Source of the DNA: Azorinus chamasolen
Taxonomy: Eukaryota; Mollusca; Bivalvia; Cardiida; Solecurtidae
Reading direction: 5' to 3'
Length of the DNA stretch: 64,000 bases
Assembly (NCBI GenBank): GCA_963576725.1
Contig: OY755236.1
Coordinates: forward strand, 69,906,379-69,970,378
The position numbers were made by a program, and so were the translations under genes. This document shows, piece by piece, positions 53,385 through 63,383 of this stretch. The notes under the pieces are model-generated. The model made no database searches, was not told the origin of the DNA, and saw only the letters and a list, made by a program, of their open reading frames with translations. Positions within the stretch are counted from its first letter, which is position 1. Every line of letters begins with the position of its first letter.

Positions 53385-53728
53385 CAACTCTTTACTCCAT
53401 AGATACGCCTCTTTACATTTGTAGGAGCTGTCTTATCAGGGTCTGCTCTGTTTGCTTATGGAATAGTATATATCTTATTCTATAGTTTTTGCTACAGCCA
53501 AAAGTATCCATGTTCATATGCAACTGTACAACTCAGTTAACCCATTCTCTCCTATGAAGCAAATGCTCTATTTATCGCATTGGTTTCAAAACTACACAAT
53601 TCTAAAATTCTCCTTTTCTATAGTTAATGCTCCTTTTCGGTAAAGTAATTCAAAGAGGTAGGGACTAGAAATAGTCTAGGAGGGAATGAGTTAATTACTA
53701 TTCATACATTCTTGAAATAAAGGGATAA
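53385..53728 (+). repeat. TTAA-B MITE with TTAA-C nested inside
   Basis: CTTTACTCCATAGATACGCC start, shortened hairpin, tail cut at ACTCAGTTAA, resuming TTACTATTCATACATTC, end AATAAAGGGATAA. A weak tandem-core fragment (GGCGGAGGGATATAGTTTGG) precedes it at about 53205-53300. Confidence 0.65.
53537..53694 (-). repeat. TTAA-C MITE, left hairpin arm deleted
   Basis: TTAACCCATTCTCTCCTATG start, GGGAATGAGTTAA end. Only the right arm (GCAAATGCTCTATTTATCGC) remains. Confidence 0.7.
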
Positions 53729-53801
53729 ACTCTATAAAATATTAATTTATTTTAATAGTATCCTATAAAATAGTATATATTCTAGATTTTGCAAATATTA
53801 T

Positions 53802-54046
53802 GGCCCTTTCCTTCATATAAACACTTTTAGGCCTTTGCAAACAGAGTAGACCCAGATCAGACAGTTCCTGTAGGATCTGTCTGATCAGGGTCTGCTCTAT
53901 TTGTTTATGAAATTATAATACCGGTAGGTCTGACTCTTTTGTTTCTTCCAATACCAAAGACTTGTGTGTATATCTACCATTATAAAATATCAGCAAATAG
54001 ATATTCATGATGTCATTATTTCTTACATGAATATTCATTAGATAAG
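53802..54046 (+). repeat. TTAA-B MITE, terminal TTAAs lost
   Basis: CCCTTTCCTTCATATAAACA start, hairpin with AGTTCCTGTAGGATCTG tip, tail AGATATTCATGATGTCATT. Confidence 0.65.
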
Positions 54047-54068
54047 TACAACCGTCTGAAAGTAAGAA

Positions 54069-54283
54069 TTAATTCTTTCCCTCATACACTTTTTTTCACA
54101 CTCTTGCAAACAGAGAACGCCCAGATCAGAAGCTCCTGTTGGTTCTGTCTAATTAGGATCTATCAATATTTCTACCAATACCAAAACATTCTGTGTACAT
54201 GTGCCATTATAAAAATTCAGCTCATAGATATTCATGATGTCATTTTTTGTACATGAATATTCAACAGGGGAAATTGTAATGTT
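54069..54283 (+). repeat. TTAA-B MITE, degraded
   Basis: TTAATTCTTTCCCTCATACA start, weak hairpin, tail with AGATATTCATGATGTCATT, end AACAGGGGAAATTG. Confidence 0.55.
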
Positions 54284-54324
54284 TGAAATTACATTAATTT
54301 TAATAGATGATTAATACAACAATT

Positions 54325-54575
54325 TTTTTTCCATGAATATTCATGTAAGAAATAATGATATCATGAATATTAATTAGATTATTTTTTATAATGGTAAATG
54401 AACAATTTTGACCATGGCAAAAATGGTAGAATCAAATTATTTGTTCTATGATTAAATGGAGCAGACTCTGATCAGACAGCTCCCATACATCAGACAGCTC
54501 CTATGTGAGCTGTCTGATCTTATTCTCCTTTGTTTTCAAATATGTTAAAAAGCCTGTCTATGGGGTAACGGGTTA
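54325..54575 (-). repeat. TTAA-B MITE, 65 bp before an ASH2L exon
   Basis: CATGAATATTCATGTAAG, long arm, hairpin with an internal tandem duplication (CAGACAGCTCCCATACAT, CAGACAGCTCCTATGTGAG), end GTAACGGGTTAA. Confidence 0.65.
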
Positions 54576-54639
54576 ATCATTTTGTACATATAGAGTATGT
54601 ATCTTTTTAAGTAAATGACTTTTCTTTCTTTTTTTTCAG

Positions 54640-54702
54640 GTGACCGTGAACTTTGGACCAAATTTCAAATATCCTCCAGAAGATTTAAAGAAGTATTGTC
54701 CA
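54640..54702 (+). CDS. ASH2L: ASH2L exon c (SPRY domain)
   Basis: A strong polypyrimidine tract and TTTTTTCAG end at 54639, and donor GTAAGT starts at 54703. Twenty-one codons encode VTVNFGPNFKYPPEDLKKYC and P. Vertebrate ASH2L has VSINFGP.FKYPP here. Phase 0 at both ends. Confidence 0.9.
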
Positions 54703-54786
54703 GTAAGTATTTACAGGATAACGTTGGTTTAAACAGACAGAATGACTTTTTCTATTTTCTACAAAATTGTATGTATCAAGCTTTTT

Positions 54787-55090
54787 ATGCCCCCGTTGAC
54801 GATAGTCAGGGGGCATTATGTTTTGCACCTGTCCGTCCGTCCGTCTGCTTTTACGTGCAGTTGGTACGTGCAGTTGCTTGTCACAGTTTTTTCATTGTCT
54901 TATATCTCACTAACCACTATAGCTATTGACATGGAATCGCATAAACACATAAACCACCATCCATATTTTCATTGCGCACCCATCCCATGCTGCCCGCAAG
55001 CCCAAGGTCAAGGTCAAATGACTTAGGAACTTTATGTGCAGCTAGGCAAGCACCACCATGGGGGTGGTGGATTGTTAGTAGTGTTTGTGC
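54787..55090 (+). mobile_element. Helentron-like element fragment in ASH2L intron
   Basis: ATGCCCCCGTTGACGATAGT, CAGGGGGCATTATG 5' palindrome and CCGTCCGTCCGTCTGC tract, as in the tandem-core elements. The 3' end is not identified. Confidence 0.55.
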
Positions 55091-55436
55091 ACTGAGGATA
55101 GGAAGGGGAGCTCATATCAGATATTAAAGTGTACCCTGATTACCAGAAGTATCTGGATAGATAGACAGACTTGAGCAAATAGTTTAGATCCAGATCAATT
55201 GCTCCTTAATGGTCTATACTATTTACTACTATGTCAGTCCACTATAAAGTTACCAAAGTGGCGACAAATCGACTTATTCAGCTTTACAAGATCATGGAGA
55301 GAGTAATTAGGATAAGTTTTGTATACCTTGAATATGGACAAATATCTGTTAATGTTTAGAATTTCTTTGTGCATTGGAATTCCCCATAATATTGTATTAG
55401 GCTAATAGGCTGGGTACTGGTTCAAGTCTATCTAGG

Positions 55437-55681
55437 TTAACCCATTCCCAGTTCAATATTCATGTAAGAAATAATGACATCCTGAATATTTATTAGCTGA
55501 ATTTTTATAATGGAAACTTTTCAAGGGATTTTTTTTTGCTTTGACAAAAACTGTAGAATCAGATCTATTATCACGTCACAAGCAAACAGAGCAGACTCTG
55601 ATCAGACAGCTCCTATAGGAGCCATCTGATCAGGGTCTGCTCTAGTGTTTGTGTTTGCAAATGTGTGAGGGAAAGAGTTAA
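55437..55681 (-). repeat. TTAA-B MITE, complete
   Basis: TTAACCCATTCCCAGTTCAA and GAGGGAAAGAGTTAA in TTAA. Hairpin tip ACAGCTCCTATAGGAGCCAT. A hairpin fragment of the 12395 type lies at 55170-55240. Confidence 0.75.
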
Positions 55682-55839
55682 AAGTACAAAATGTTTTATT
55701 GTGTTTCAAGGTGTGAAATTTGGTAAAGAAAATTGGGTGTAGCAATACATGTACTTCCAGTCTGAAGGTGTTTTCTTTATACATGTAGTTTGGTTCTTGA
55801 TTGGAGAGACAGTTTATTGTTAACTAATTATCTGACACC

Positions 55840-55985
55840 TTTCCACAGATTAGACTTAGATCATGAAGTGTAAATTGACCAACAGTGCAGACCCTGATTA
55901 GAGGGATCTTCTAGGAATCCTCACATCTGGGTCTGCACTGTAACCAAAAGACACTGGTGACTTGTTTCCCACACTGAAATGGCTA
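55840..55985 (+). repeat. TTAA-D remnant
   Basis: TTGACCAACAGTGCAGACCC ... GGTCTGCACTGTAACC hairpin and GTTTCCCACACTGAAATGG right end. Confidence 0.5.
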
Positions 55986-56071
55986 AAGCTGGTAGTCACT
56001 CTGCATATCATCTGAAACCATAATTTCCGAGACAGTTACAACAAATTCACCCCAGAATTGTAGTTATAAGA

Positions 56072-56258
56072 CAAAGCTCCAGGTAAAATGGATAAATTTA
56101 AACATTTTCAAGAATTGCTCATTTATTTCTCCACCAAACCCTATACTGTGACCACTCTTTGGAATCATCTTGAAGAGACGATTCTAAAGAGGGGTCACAG
56201 TACATGGTCTGGTTGAGAAATGAGGATTTTAGTATTTGGGTATGGACCTGTAGCTCTG
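56072..56258. repeat. H7 foldback MITE, uninterrupted copy
   Basis: TATAAGA is duplicated at 56065-56071 and 56259-56265. The hairpin TTATTTCTCCACCAAACCCT ... GGTCTGGTTGAGAAATGA has an intact loop (AATCATCTTGAAGAGACGAT). This copy gives the empty site for the nested one at 46256-46680. Confidence 0.8.
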
Positions 56259-56343
56259 TATAAGAGTTTTGTTCTAAGTCTTCAAGTTTCCTGTGTTTTC
56301 TGCTGGCTTTGTAGATAACATAATATTCCTACCTCTATTGCAG

Positions 56344-56442
56344 ATGTCCGACACAGCCCGAGTATCCATGGTGGAGAACACCCTCTCTGATATACTGTTC
56401 CATGTTGAGAATGAAGGCAAACTACCAGACTTTACCAACTAA
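56344..56442 (+). CDS. ASH2L: ASH2L terminal exon (DPY30-binding helix)
   Basis: Acceptor CTCTATTGCAG ends at 56343. The codons read MSDTARVSMVENTLSDILFH and continue VENEGKLPDFTN, then TAA at 56440-56442. In vertebrates the same place has MSD......VEHTLAD.LYHVE, the amphipathic helix that binds the DPY30 dimer. The tail after it is about nine residues and lacks the arginine-rich vertebrate end. Confidence 0.9.
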   Translation: MSDTARVSMVENTLSDILFHVENEGKLPDFTN

Positions 56443-56668
56443 ACTATGTACATAACCATCTATGGACATGTGCATGAACAAAGATTTGTCAGTGATCTAT
56501 TGACTGGTGTATTAGATTAAAATCTATCGTGGATACCATTTTGGTAAAAACTGGATAGTTCAGAGGCATATTGTGTTAATTGACCAAAAGAAATCATGTA
56601 CTGGTAATTAGTTATATAGCAAGTGTTATTGTTTTGCTGTATCTTTTTGTCTCAATGGTTTTTTTCCT

Positions 56669-56674
56669 AATAAA
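56669..56674 (+). promoter_or_regulatory. ASH2L: Likely poly(A) signal of ASH2L
   Basis: AATAAA stands 227 bp after the stop codon, before the next repeat begins at 56701. Other AATAAA hexamers occur at 57030 and 57040, but they lie beyond the TTAA-G element. Confidence 0.55.
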
Positions 56675-56700
56675 AGTATTCTTTACCTATAACAAATGGG

Positions 56701-57031
56701 TTAACTCTTTGCACACTAGCGGCAAAACCGTGAATACCCATGCAAACAGTTTGGATCTAGATGAAACGCTGCATGAAAATGGCAACTGTTGCAGATGAAC
56801 AATAACAGTATAACCTCTCTTAACCGGAATTCTAGTAGATAATAATTTAGATACTTTTAGGCAGGTGGCTGCTTAATGCAGGGTGAAAATCATGCAGAAA
56901 GCTCCTCTAGGAGCTTTCTGCATGACTTTCACCCTGCATTAAGCTGCCACCTGTCTCCAAGACCGATTTTCATACTAAATTTAACTGCCGGTTAAGAGAG
57001 GTTTTACTGTACTTAGAATGCAAAGAGTTAA
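56701..57031. repeat. TTAA-G MITE with TA-1 nested inside
   Basis: TTAACTCTTTGCACACTAGC at the left and AGAATGCAAAGAGTTAA at the right. The left hairpin arm (GCAAACAGTTTGGATCTAG) is visible, but the mirrored arm is not obvious. Confidence 0.7.
56803..57011. repeat. TA-1 MITE, complete
   Basis: Ends ACAGTATAACCTCTCTTAAC and GTTAAGAGAGGTTTTACTG. Near-perfect hairpin with tip AAAGCTCCTCTAGGAGCTTT. Confidence 0.85.
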
Positions 57032-57174
57032 TAAAGAAGAAATAAAAGTAGCTACTCAGTTCTGCAATTGAATTATCATTTTAATAATGTGAGCATGTAA
57101 TGTACCATATTCACAACTGATTCTGTGAATGTTGTATTGTTGTTGTAGTGTTTGTACTTTACACATTTAATAGC

Positions 57175-57650
57175 ACATAACCTATTACTTCATGTATATT
57201 CATGAAACAAATAATGACTTTACTGTGACTCATAGAAATGCTGATGAACACCTTTTCAAACAGTGTGGACCTAGATCAGAAGGCTAATGCAGGAGATATA
57301 TAGATTTGATTCTACTGATGCTGCTATGACCAATAAATTCTTAGGTTATAAACCATGATAAAAACTCAGCTGATCAATAATCATCATGTCATTGTTCCTT
57401 ATATGATTATTCATGAGGTAATGGGTAACTGAAAATTATTTTCACATATGAAAATGGGATGTTTTGGCAATGGAAGAAACTCTAGAATGATATCTTTTAT
57501 TTCATAAGCAAAATGAGCAGACTCTGATCAGACAAGTCTTACAGGAGCTGTCTGATATGGATCTACTCTGTTTACATGGCATGCACATCTGATTCTACAG
57601 TTTCTGCCATTGATACTCTTCCTTTGTTTATATGCCATTATAAAAAATAA
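57175..57650. repeat. Two or three overlapping TTAA-B remnants
   Basis: AACCTATTACTTCATGTATA starts one copy (to GAGGTAATGGGTAAC near 57428). A second with hairpin GAGCAGACTCTGATCAGAC ... follows, with long-arm wording on both sides, as in 51620-51926. Confidence 0.55.
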
Positions 57651-57680
57651 TCTTTATTTGATATGTCTTACGTGATTGGT

Positions 57681-57932
57681 TTAACCCTTTCCTTCATATA
57701 TAAACGGGTTTTCACACATTTGCAAACAGAGTAGACCCAAATCAGATGGCTCCTATAGGAGCCATCTGATCAGGGTCTGCTCTGATTGCTAATGGAATTT
57801 GATAAATATGTTTATCTTGTTTCTAAAATGGCTACAATGTTCCACCTTCCATATTTCATTATAACTATTTTGTCTATGAATATTCAGTAGGTATTAAAAT
57901 TTGGAATAAATACAGAACAGGGAACGGGTTAA
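57681..57932 (+). repeat. TTAA-A MITE, complete (252 bp)
   Basis: TTAACCCTTTCCTTCATATA and ACAGGGAACGGGTTAA in TTAA. Hairpin 57720-57788, tail GGCTACAATGTTCCACC. Confidence 0.85.
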
Positions 57933-58101
57933 AGGTCTAAATAAGGTCTTGGTAAGTGCATGTTTTGTGCAAAATATACATTACATTAACTGACGTTGTT
58001 TTCTGTGTTGTTGATGTTTTTATTGTCAAAAGCAGATCTTCAGAAGGTACTCTTAAAGGCTTTGAATTGTTGACTGTTTGATACTTATGATGGAGATGGT
58101 G

Positions 58102-58272
58102 TACAGTAAAATCCCACCCAAATGAGGTCTAACTATGGGCCCTCAAGGCAGATGATAGTTTAATATAGGATGACCAATTATACAGAAAGCTCCCGCAGGA
58201 GCTTTTTGCATTACTTTTATCCTGCATTAAGCAACCACATAAATTAGTTGTTGTAAAGGTCATTTTACCGCA
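58102..58272. repeat. TA-1 MITE, diverged
   Basis: TACAGTAAAATCCCACCCAA start, hairpin tip AAAGCTCCCGCAGGAGCTTT, end GTCATTTTACCGCA. Confidence 0.65.
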
Positions 58273-58424
58273 CTTGTAAGTATGCATACTAGTACTCGTT
58301 TTAAAACTCTGTTATAAAAAAAAAATTATGTTGTATAATGTTCAATAGATAATTTCTGTTTGATTGTCTATCAATCATGAATATATAAAGTAGTGATTTA
58401 ATCGTTAGTCCGCCATGGATATCT

Positions 58425-58505
58425 CTGCCCTTGCATCTGCAAATAGTTTTGATCCAGATGAGACATCAATTACTCAGTATCTCATGGGTCCAAATTGTCT
58501 GAATC
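58425..58505. repeat. TTAA-G-type hairpin
   Basis: GCAAATAGTTTTGATCCAG and CATGGGTCCAAATTGTC arms. Confidence 0.45.
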
Positions 58506-58517
58506 TGCTTACATATT

Positions 58518-58748
58518 TTAACCCATTCCTCCATAGGCTATTTTTAGATCCAACAACGTTGTGAATAAATCTGCACAAAAGGAACATTAACTAGAGAAAA
58601 GGAAAATTTTAGAATTTTGTAGTTTGAAACCATTATGATAAATAGAGCATTTGCTCCTATAGGAGCAAATGCTCTATTTATCACAATGGTTTCAACAGGT
58701 GACTTTTACAGAGGCATAGAAAGGCATATTTATGGAGGAAAGGGTTAA
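58518..58748 (+). repeat. TTAA-C MITE, complete
   Basis: TTAACCCATTCCTCCATAGG and GGAGGAAAGGGTTAA in TTAA. Long hairpin with tip TTTGCTCCTATAGGAGCAAA. The 58749-59149 interval shows nothing recognised. Confidence 0.85.
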
Positions 58749-59149
58749 AAGAAACAGAAGAAAATCAGCTTTGGGAAATGAAAATCGACAAAACATATAT
58801 ACTCAGCAACCAAGGGTTAAAAGTTATTGTTGAATGAGTTTAGCAAATAGCAGAGGAATTGGGTGGAATTCATGTTAACTGTATTTTTGTCAAATTTAAA
58901 AAAAACAACAACAAACATATCCATTGTATCAATGTCAAGGTTTTTACTTTCTTGTCCAATTGTTACTGTAGGAAAAACGAATAAGCATGTTCTGTTGTGA
59001 ATTTGTCTTCATGTAGACCAAGAATCTCTAAGAGTTATTATATCACTCACTGGAATTTGGGGTAAAGTGACCAATAAATTTTTATACATAAAGATTCTTG
59101 TTTTGTATTATTTTCCATGGTTGAAAGGAGGCCTGTAGTAGCATTGTGC

Positions 59150-59378
59150 ACAAGTTCATTCGTTTCCATGCATTTGCAACCAGAGTAGACCCAGATCAGA
59201 TGGCTCCTATAGGAACCATCTGATCAGGGTCTGCTCTGTTTACTACCATAATTTGATAGACCTGTTTCTTTACTTTGTAAAATGGCTACAATGTTTCATC
59301 TTCCATATTTCATTATAACTATATTGTCCATGAATATTCAGTAGGTATTGAAATTTGGACTAGATATAGAACAGGGAA
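59150..59378 (+). repeat. TTAA-A MITE, left end eroded
   Basis: GTTTCCATGCATTTGCAACC, hairpin 59174-59240, tail GGCTACAATGTTTCATC, end AACAGGGAAAGGGCTA. Confidence 0.7.
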
Positions 59379-59470
59379 AGGGCTATACTAAAATAAACCT
59401 TCCATCCTTCAACAATGAATTTTCAAATGTTGTATTCCAAATTTCAAACAGGTCAAGATTAACATGAATA

Positions 59471-59709
59471 TTAACCCTTTTCTCTGTGAATATTCATAAA
59501 AGGAATTATGATGTCATGAATATTAAATGGATTAGTTTTCAAAATGGCATATTTACACATGAAATACTTGCCAAAATATAATGAGATCTATGCTATTCCA
59601 TTAGCAAACAGAGCAGACCATGATCAGATGGCTCCTATAAGAGTCATCTAATCTGGGTCTACTCTGTTTGCAAAGGTGTAGAAAGGCATATTTATGAAAG
59701 AAAAGTGTA
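59471..59709 (-). repeat. TTAA-B MITE
   Basis: TTAACCCTTTTCTCTGTGAA start, long arm, hairpin 59603-59670, eroded end AAAGTGTAA. Confidence 0.7.
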
Positions 59710-59758
59710 ACGTGACAAAGAGTGCAGACCTTGATGAGAGGGCTTCTCCAGATCATGT

Positions 59759-60216
59759 TTAACCCTTCCTTTATATAAACGCCTTTTCACACATTTGCAA
59801 AACAGAGTAGACCCAGATCAGACGGCTGCTATAGGAGTCTACTCTTGTTTACCTAAGAAATTTTAATAGATCTTGCTATACAGTTTTTACCAAAAACAAT
59901 ACATCCTGTGTATATCATTATAAAATATTCATGAATCATGATATTGTTATTTCTTACATGAATATTGAACAGGAAAAGGGTTGACCTTTTCATGCATACA
60001 ACTGCTTTTTCATGCCTTTGCAAACAGAGTAGATACAGATTAGGGTCTGATTAGGGTCTGCTCTGTTTGGTATGAAATTACATGTATATCTGATCTGACT
60101 TCAGTTTCTACCATTACCTAAAATGTGTATGTACCTATGCCATTATAAATAATCAGCTAATAAATACTCATATTGTCTTTACTTCTTACATAACTAGTCA
60201 ACAGAGAAAAGAATAA
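59759..60216 (+). repeat. Two adjacent TTAA-B MITEs sharing a TTGA boundary
   Basis: The first (59759-59983) starts TTAACCCTTCCTTTATATAA and ends AGGAAAAGGGTTGA. The second starts with that TTGA, has a collapsed hairpin (GATTAGGGTCTGATTAGGG), and ends about 60216. The 60217-60605 interval shows nothing recognised. Confidence 0.6.
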
Positions 60217-60605
60217 AAGTAAGTAAACAGCTTAATGTTTGTTTATTAGCAGCATTATTGAATTTTGATACAAACTTTTATTTATTAATATAGATGACGA
60301 GAAATTCCAAAATGAAATTTAGGACAGCAGTTATATAAAATCATGGGATTTGACCATTAATTGATTTTTTTTTTTACTAAACTTGTTTTTCTATGTGGTT
60401 GGATTGTTAGGAGATGCGTCAGATAATGCATCTTACATGGATTCCTAACAAAACCTGTCTCCAAGTGAGTAATCTACTACGTCCTAAATCATTTGTCAAA
60501 ATGACCAAAAACATTAAGGCAAAAACTGAAAACCCTGCTTGCAAAATGGACAGATTATGTGATAAGCTAGTGCACATCAAACATGCAACCCAGACAGGGT
60601 GTGAC

Positions 60606-60806
60606 TTAACTCTTTAAATGCAGGACATGCATGCACTATCATTTGCAAAGAGTGTAGACCCAGATCAGAGGGTTGCTAGAGGAGCCCTCTGATCAGGGTC
60701 TGCAGGTTTTTCATTCAACATCATCTAGCAAGTTTAAACCTTTCATACTGAGTGGACTCTATAGTTTAACACTGATGGGCTATTCCACTCTGAAAATACA
60801 ACTTTG
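60606..60806 (-). repeat. TTAA-D MITE
   Basis: TTAACTCTTTAAATGCAGG start, hairpin with GAGGGTTGCTAGAGGAGCCC, end GGGCTATTCCACTCTG. Confidence 0.65.
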
Positions 60807-60888
60807 AATTTGAAGTTATAGTTCACAATTTAGAAGTTAAAGCAAGTTAAGCCTAGCAGTCCCCGTCATTTCTTTGGACATACTTGTT

Positions 60889-61146
60889 CAACGCTTTCCT
60901 TCATATTATGTCTTTTCATGCCTTTGCAACAGATACCGGTAATACCCAAATCAGACAGCTGCTGGTGGAGATGTCGGATCAGGCCTTGCTCTGTTTGCTT
61001 ATGGAATTACATGTATATAGATCTGATTCTACAGTTTCTGTCAGAACCAAAAAATATTGTAATCCTTCACCATTATATAACCTAAGCTAATAAATATGCA
61101 TGATGTCATTATTTCTTACATAAGTATTCGTGAGAGAAAGTGTTTA
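60889..61146 (+). repeat. TTAA-B MITE, left end eroded
   Basis: CAACGCTTTCCTTCATATTA, hairpin about 60926-60996, tail AATAAATATGCATGATGTC, end GAAAGTGTTTAA. Confidence 0.65.
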
Positions 61147-61198
61147 AATCCTAACAAATGAAATCAATAGCCTATACATATCAGGCCTGTTTGTGCTG

Positions 61199-61443
61199 TT
61201 AACCCTTTACTCCATGAACATTTGTGCAAGAAATTATGACATGAATATTAGATTTATTTTTAAAATGGCATAATTATTAGCACGTGACATTATAGTCAAA
61301 GTAGAAACTATAGAATCTGATCTATATTATTCCATAAGCAAACAGAAGACCCTGATCAGATGACTCCTATAGGAGCTATCGGATCTGGGTCTACTCTGTT
61401 TGCAAAGGTGCAGAAAGGCATATTTATGGAGAAAAGGGTTTAA
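61199..61443 (-). repeat. TTAA-B MITE, complete
   Basis: TTAACCCTTTACTCCATGAA and GGAGAAAAGGGTTTAA. Hairpin 61337-61404. Confidence 0.75.
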
Positions 61444-61448
61444 TTAAG

Positions 61449-61602
61449 AAATGAATGACGTGCTCCCGGTGTTCATGAGGTTATGCAACGCATAGCTTTA
61501 CGAGCAAAGTTAGTGAAGCCCGAAGGGCTTCACGTAAATCTTTGCTCGTAAAGCTATGCGTTGCATAACCTCATGAACACCGGGAGCACTTCATTCATTT
61601 CT
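61449..61602. repeat. Long foldback, almost perfect 74-bp arms
   Basis: The left arm GAAATGAATGACGTGCTCCC ... pairs with the right arm ... GGGAGCACTTCATTCATTTC. The centre is GAAGCCCGAAGGGCTTC. Only about one substitution and a four-base length difference separate the arms. No TTAA-, TA-1- or H7-type ends are present. The 61603-61830 interval shows nothing else. Confidence 0.8.
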
Positions 61603-61830
61603 TATATTTATATTCCATTGTATTTCTTATATTTCAACGGATCGGGTATTGAAATGAACGTTCATGGGAAAATGCAACTTTCTTTTTAGAATAAGGTTAT
61701 ATAAGGACGTTGCAGGGCGAATGTAAATATTTTATTGTAAGCTCAATTGTATGTTTGACTAAAGAATAATTATATCCAATTGGCTCAAGTATTGGAACAA
61801 GTATTCCAAAGACTGTATATGGATCTTGAT

Positions 61831-62056
61831 ATAACCCTTTCCCCCATAAATACGCCTTTCTACGTCTCTGTAATAACTTCTTGAAACCATTGTGATAAAT
61901 AGAGCATTTTATCCTGTAGGAGCAAATGCTCTATTTATCACAATGGTTTTCAAACTACAAAATTCTAAAATTTTACTTTTCTCTAGTAAACACTCCTTTT
62001 GGGTAGAATCATTCAAAGAGGTTGGGTCTAAAATAGCCTATGGAGGAAAGGGTTAA
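61831..62056 (-). repeat. TTAA-C MITE
   Basis: ATAACCCTTTCCCCCATAAA and GGAGGAAAGGGTTAA ends, with the typical hairpin. Confidence 0.8.
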
Positions 62057-62154
62057 TACTGAAACTGGTCAAGTACATTACTGTACCTAGTGTAATATTT
62101 TGATCCATACTGTTTGTGAAAGCAACACTTAGAATACAATTAGTACAATAATAG

Positions 62155-62344
62155 TTAACCCTTTAAGTACTGAATATTCAAAGTGGATTAATCAATCACC
62201 ATTAACAACAGAGTCCCTTTCTGTATGAAAGGGTACAATTTGCACAAGGATTTTGAATGACTAATAGTGCAGACCTTGACCTTGTAGGACCCCACTGATC
62301 TAAGTCTACATTGTTTGTAATATACTCTTGTTTCAAAGGGTCAA
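62155..62344 (+). repeat. TTAA-D MITE, degraded
   Basis: TTAACCCTTTAAGTACTGAA start, partial hairpin, end GTTTCAAAGGGTCAA. Confidence 0.65.
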
Positions 62345-62395
62345 ACTATGCTACCCAGTGAATTTTCCTGTCATTTTCCAGTGAGTTAGCAATAA

Positions 62396-62656
62396 TTAAT
62401 GCAAACAGTTTTGATCCAGATGAGTTGACAAATAAGTAAAGCACCCATCAATATCCACTCTTTGAAACCATGATTTTGGTGTGAAAATGAAATGGGATGA
62501 AGGAATATTTGTGTTACCTGCTGACAGAAGTGTGATGAAAAAGGGTGAAATACAGTGAAGAAGTGGTCCCTGTGTCTCCCCCTCCTAAAGCAGATGACAC
62601 ATAAAACAGACTGAGAATTGAAGCAGACAAAATATGTTTTGCATGCAAAGAGTTAA
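62396..62656. repeat. TTAA-G MITE remnant
   Basis: GCAAACAGTTTTGATCCAG near the left and TTGCATGCAAAGAGTTAA at the right end. Confidence 0.5.
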
Positions 62657-63006
62657 TTGAGTCCATTGAGAAATGTCAGTACATGAAGTTCTCATTGATA
62701 ATGATTAATTGAATGTGCAAATGCATAATGCTGCATGCTGTGCAGTGTCACATTCCTGTTACAATACCACTTTTCATTCTTGCATGATCAGGTCACATTT
62801 AACGCCATGTTAATTCAGTAAATATTTCAGGGGCGTGAATCATACCTGACACTTCAAGCAGTTTTACTCTGAAATTTTATGTCAGTTGTCTTCAACAATA
62901 ATAATGCACTTGAAACATTTCCAGTTCAATATTTGCAAAAATACAAACCTTGCAAGTTTTATCATGTCAGTAAATAAATTGTCTATTTCAATTCACAAAT
63001 TACAAT

Positions 63007-63256
63007 TTAACTCTTTCCTTCATATAAAAGTGTTTTCATGCATTTGCAAACAGAGCAGACCCAGATTAGATGGCTCCTGTACAAGCCATCGGATCTGGGT
63101 CTACTCTATTCACTAATGAAATTTGAAAGATATGTCTTCTTTACTTTCAAAAATGGCTACAATGTTCCTCCTTCCATATTTCATTGTAACTATGTTTTCC
63201 ATGAATATTCAGTAGGTATTTAGATTTGGAATAAACATAGAACAAGGAAAGGTTAA
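63007..63256 (+). repeat. TTAA-A MITE, complete (250 bp)
   Basis: TTAACTCTTTCCTTCATATA and GAACAAGGAAAGGTTAA in TTAA. Hairpin 63045-63113, tail GGCTACAATGTTCCTCC. Confidence 0.8.
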
Positions 63257-63269
63257 GATACGTTTACGA

Positions 63270-63345
63270 GTGTTCTACAGTTTGAGTCCCGATGAGGAGC
63301 CAAGTCACTTGTCATCTCGGCTGGGTCTAAACCAATCACAACTTT
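63270..63345. repeat. TTAA-G-type hairpin
   Basis: CTACAGTTTGAGTCCCGATG and ATCTCGGCTGGGTCTAAAC arms. Confidence 0.4.
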
Positions 63346-63383
63346 AGAAATAGTTAATGCAGTATCTATTTGTTAAATATTGT

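Larger units (their letters stand above)
40292..56442 (+). other. ASH2L: ASH2L gene, 3' part (four exons)
   Basis: ASH2L is a core subunit of COMPASS/MLL methyltransferases, which place methyl groups on histone H3 lysine 4 in the nucleus. Its SPRY domain contacts RbBP5, and a C-terminal helix binds DPY30. The four exons encode 93, 99, 63 and 99 bases (117 residues plus stop), all joined in phase 0. Their order and spacing of motifs (KFKNHLYYEEKD, LNGKSQGKAFEDLFEGTYY, NFGPNFKYPPEDL, MSD..VENTLSDILFHVENE) follow the C-terminal part of animal ASH2L. The gene continues upstream with the PHD/winged-helix region and first half of SPRY, which were not recognised in this window; they may lie in unrecognised exons or outside it. 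The tail after the DPY30 helix is shorter than in vertebrates. Confidence 0.88.
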
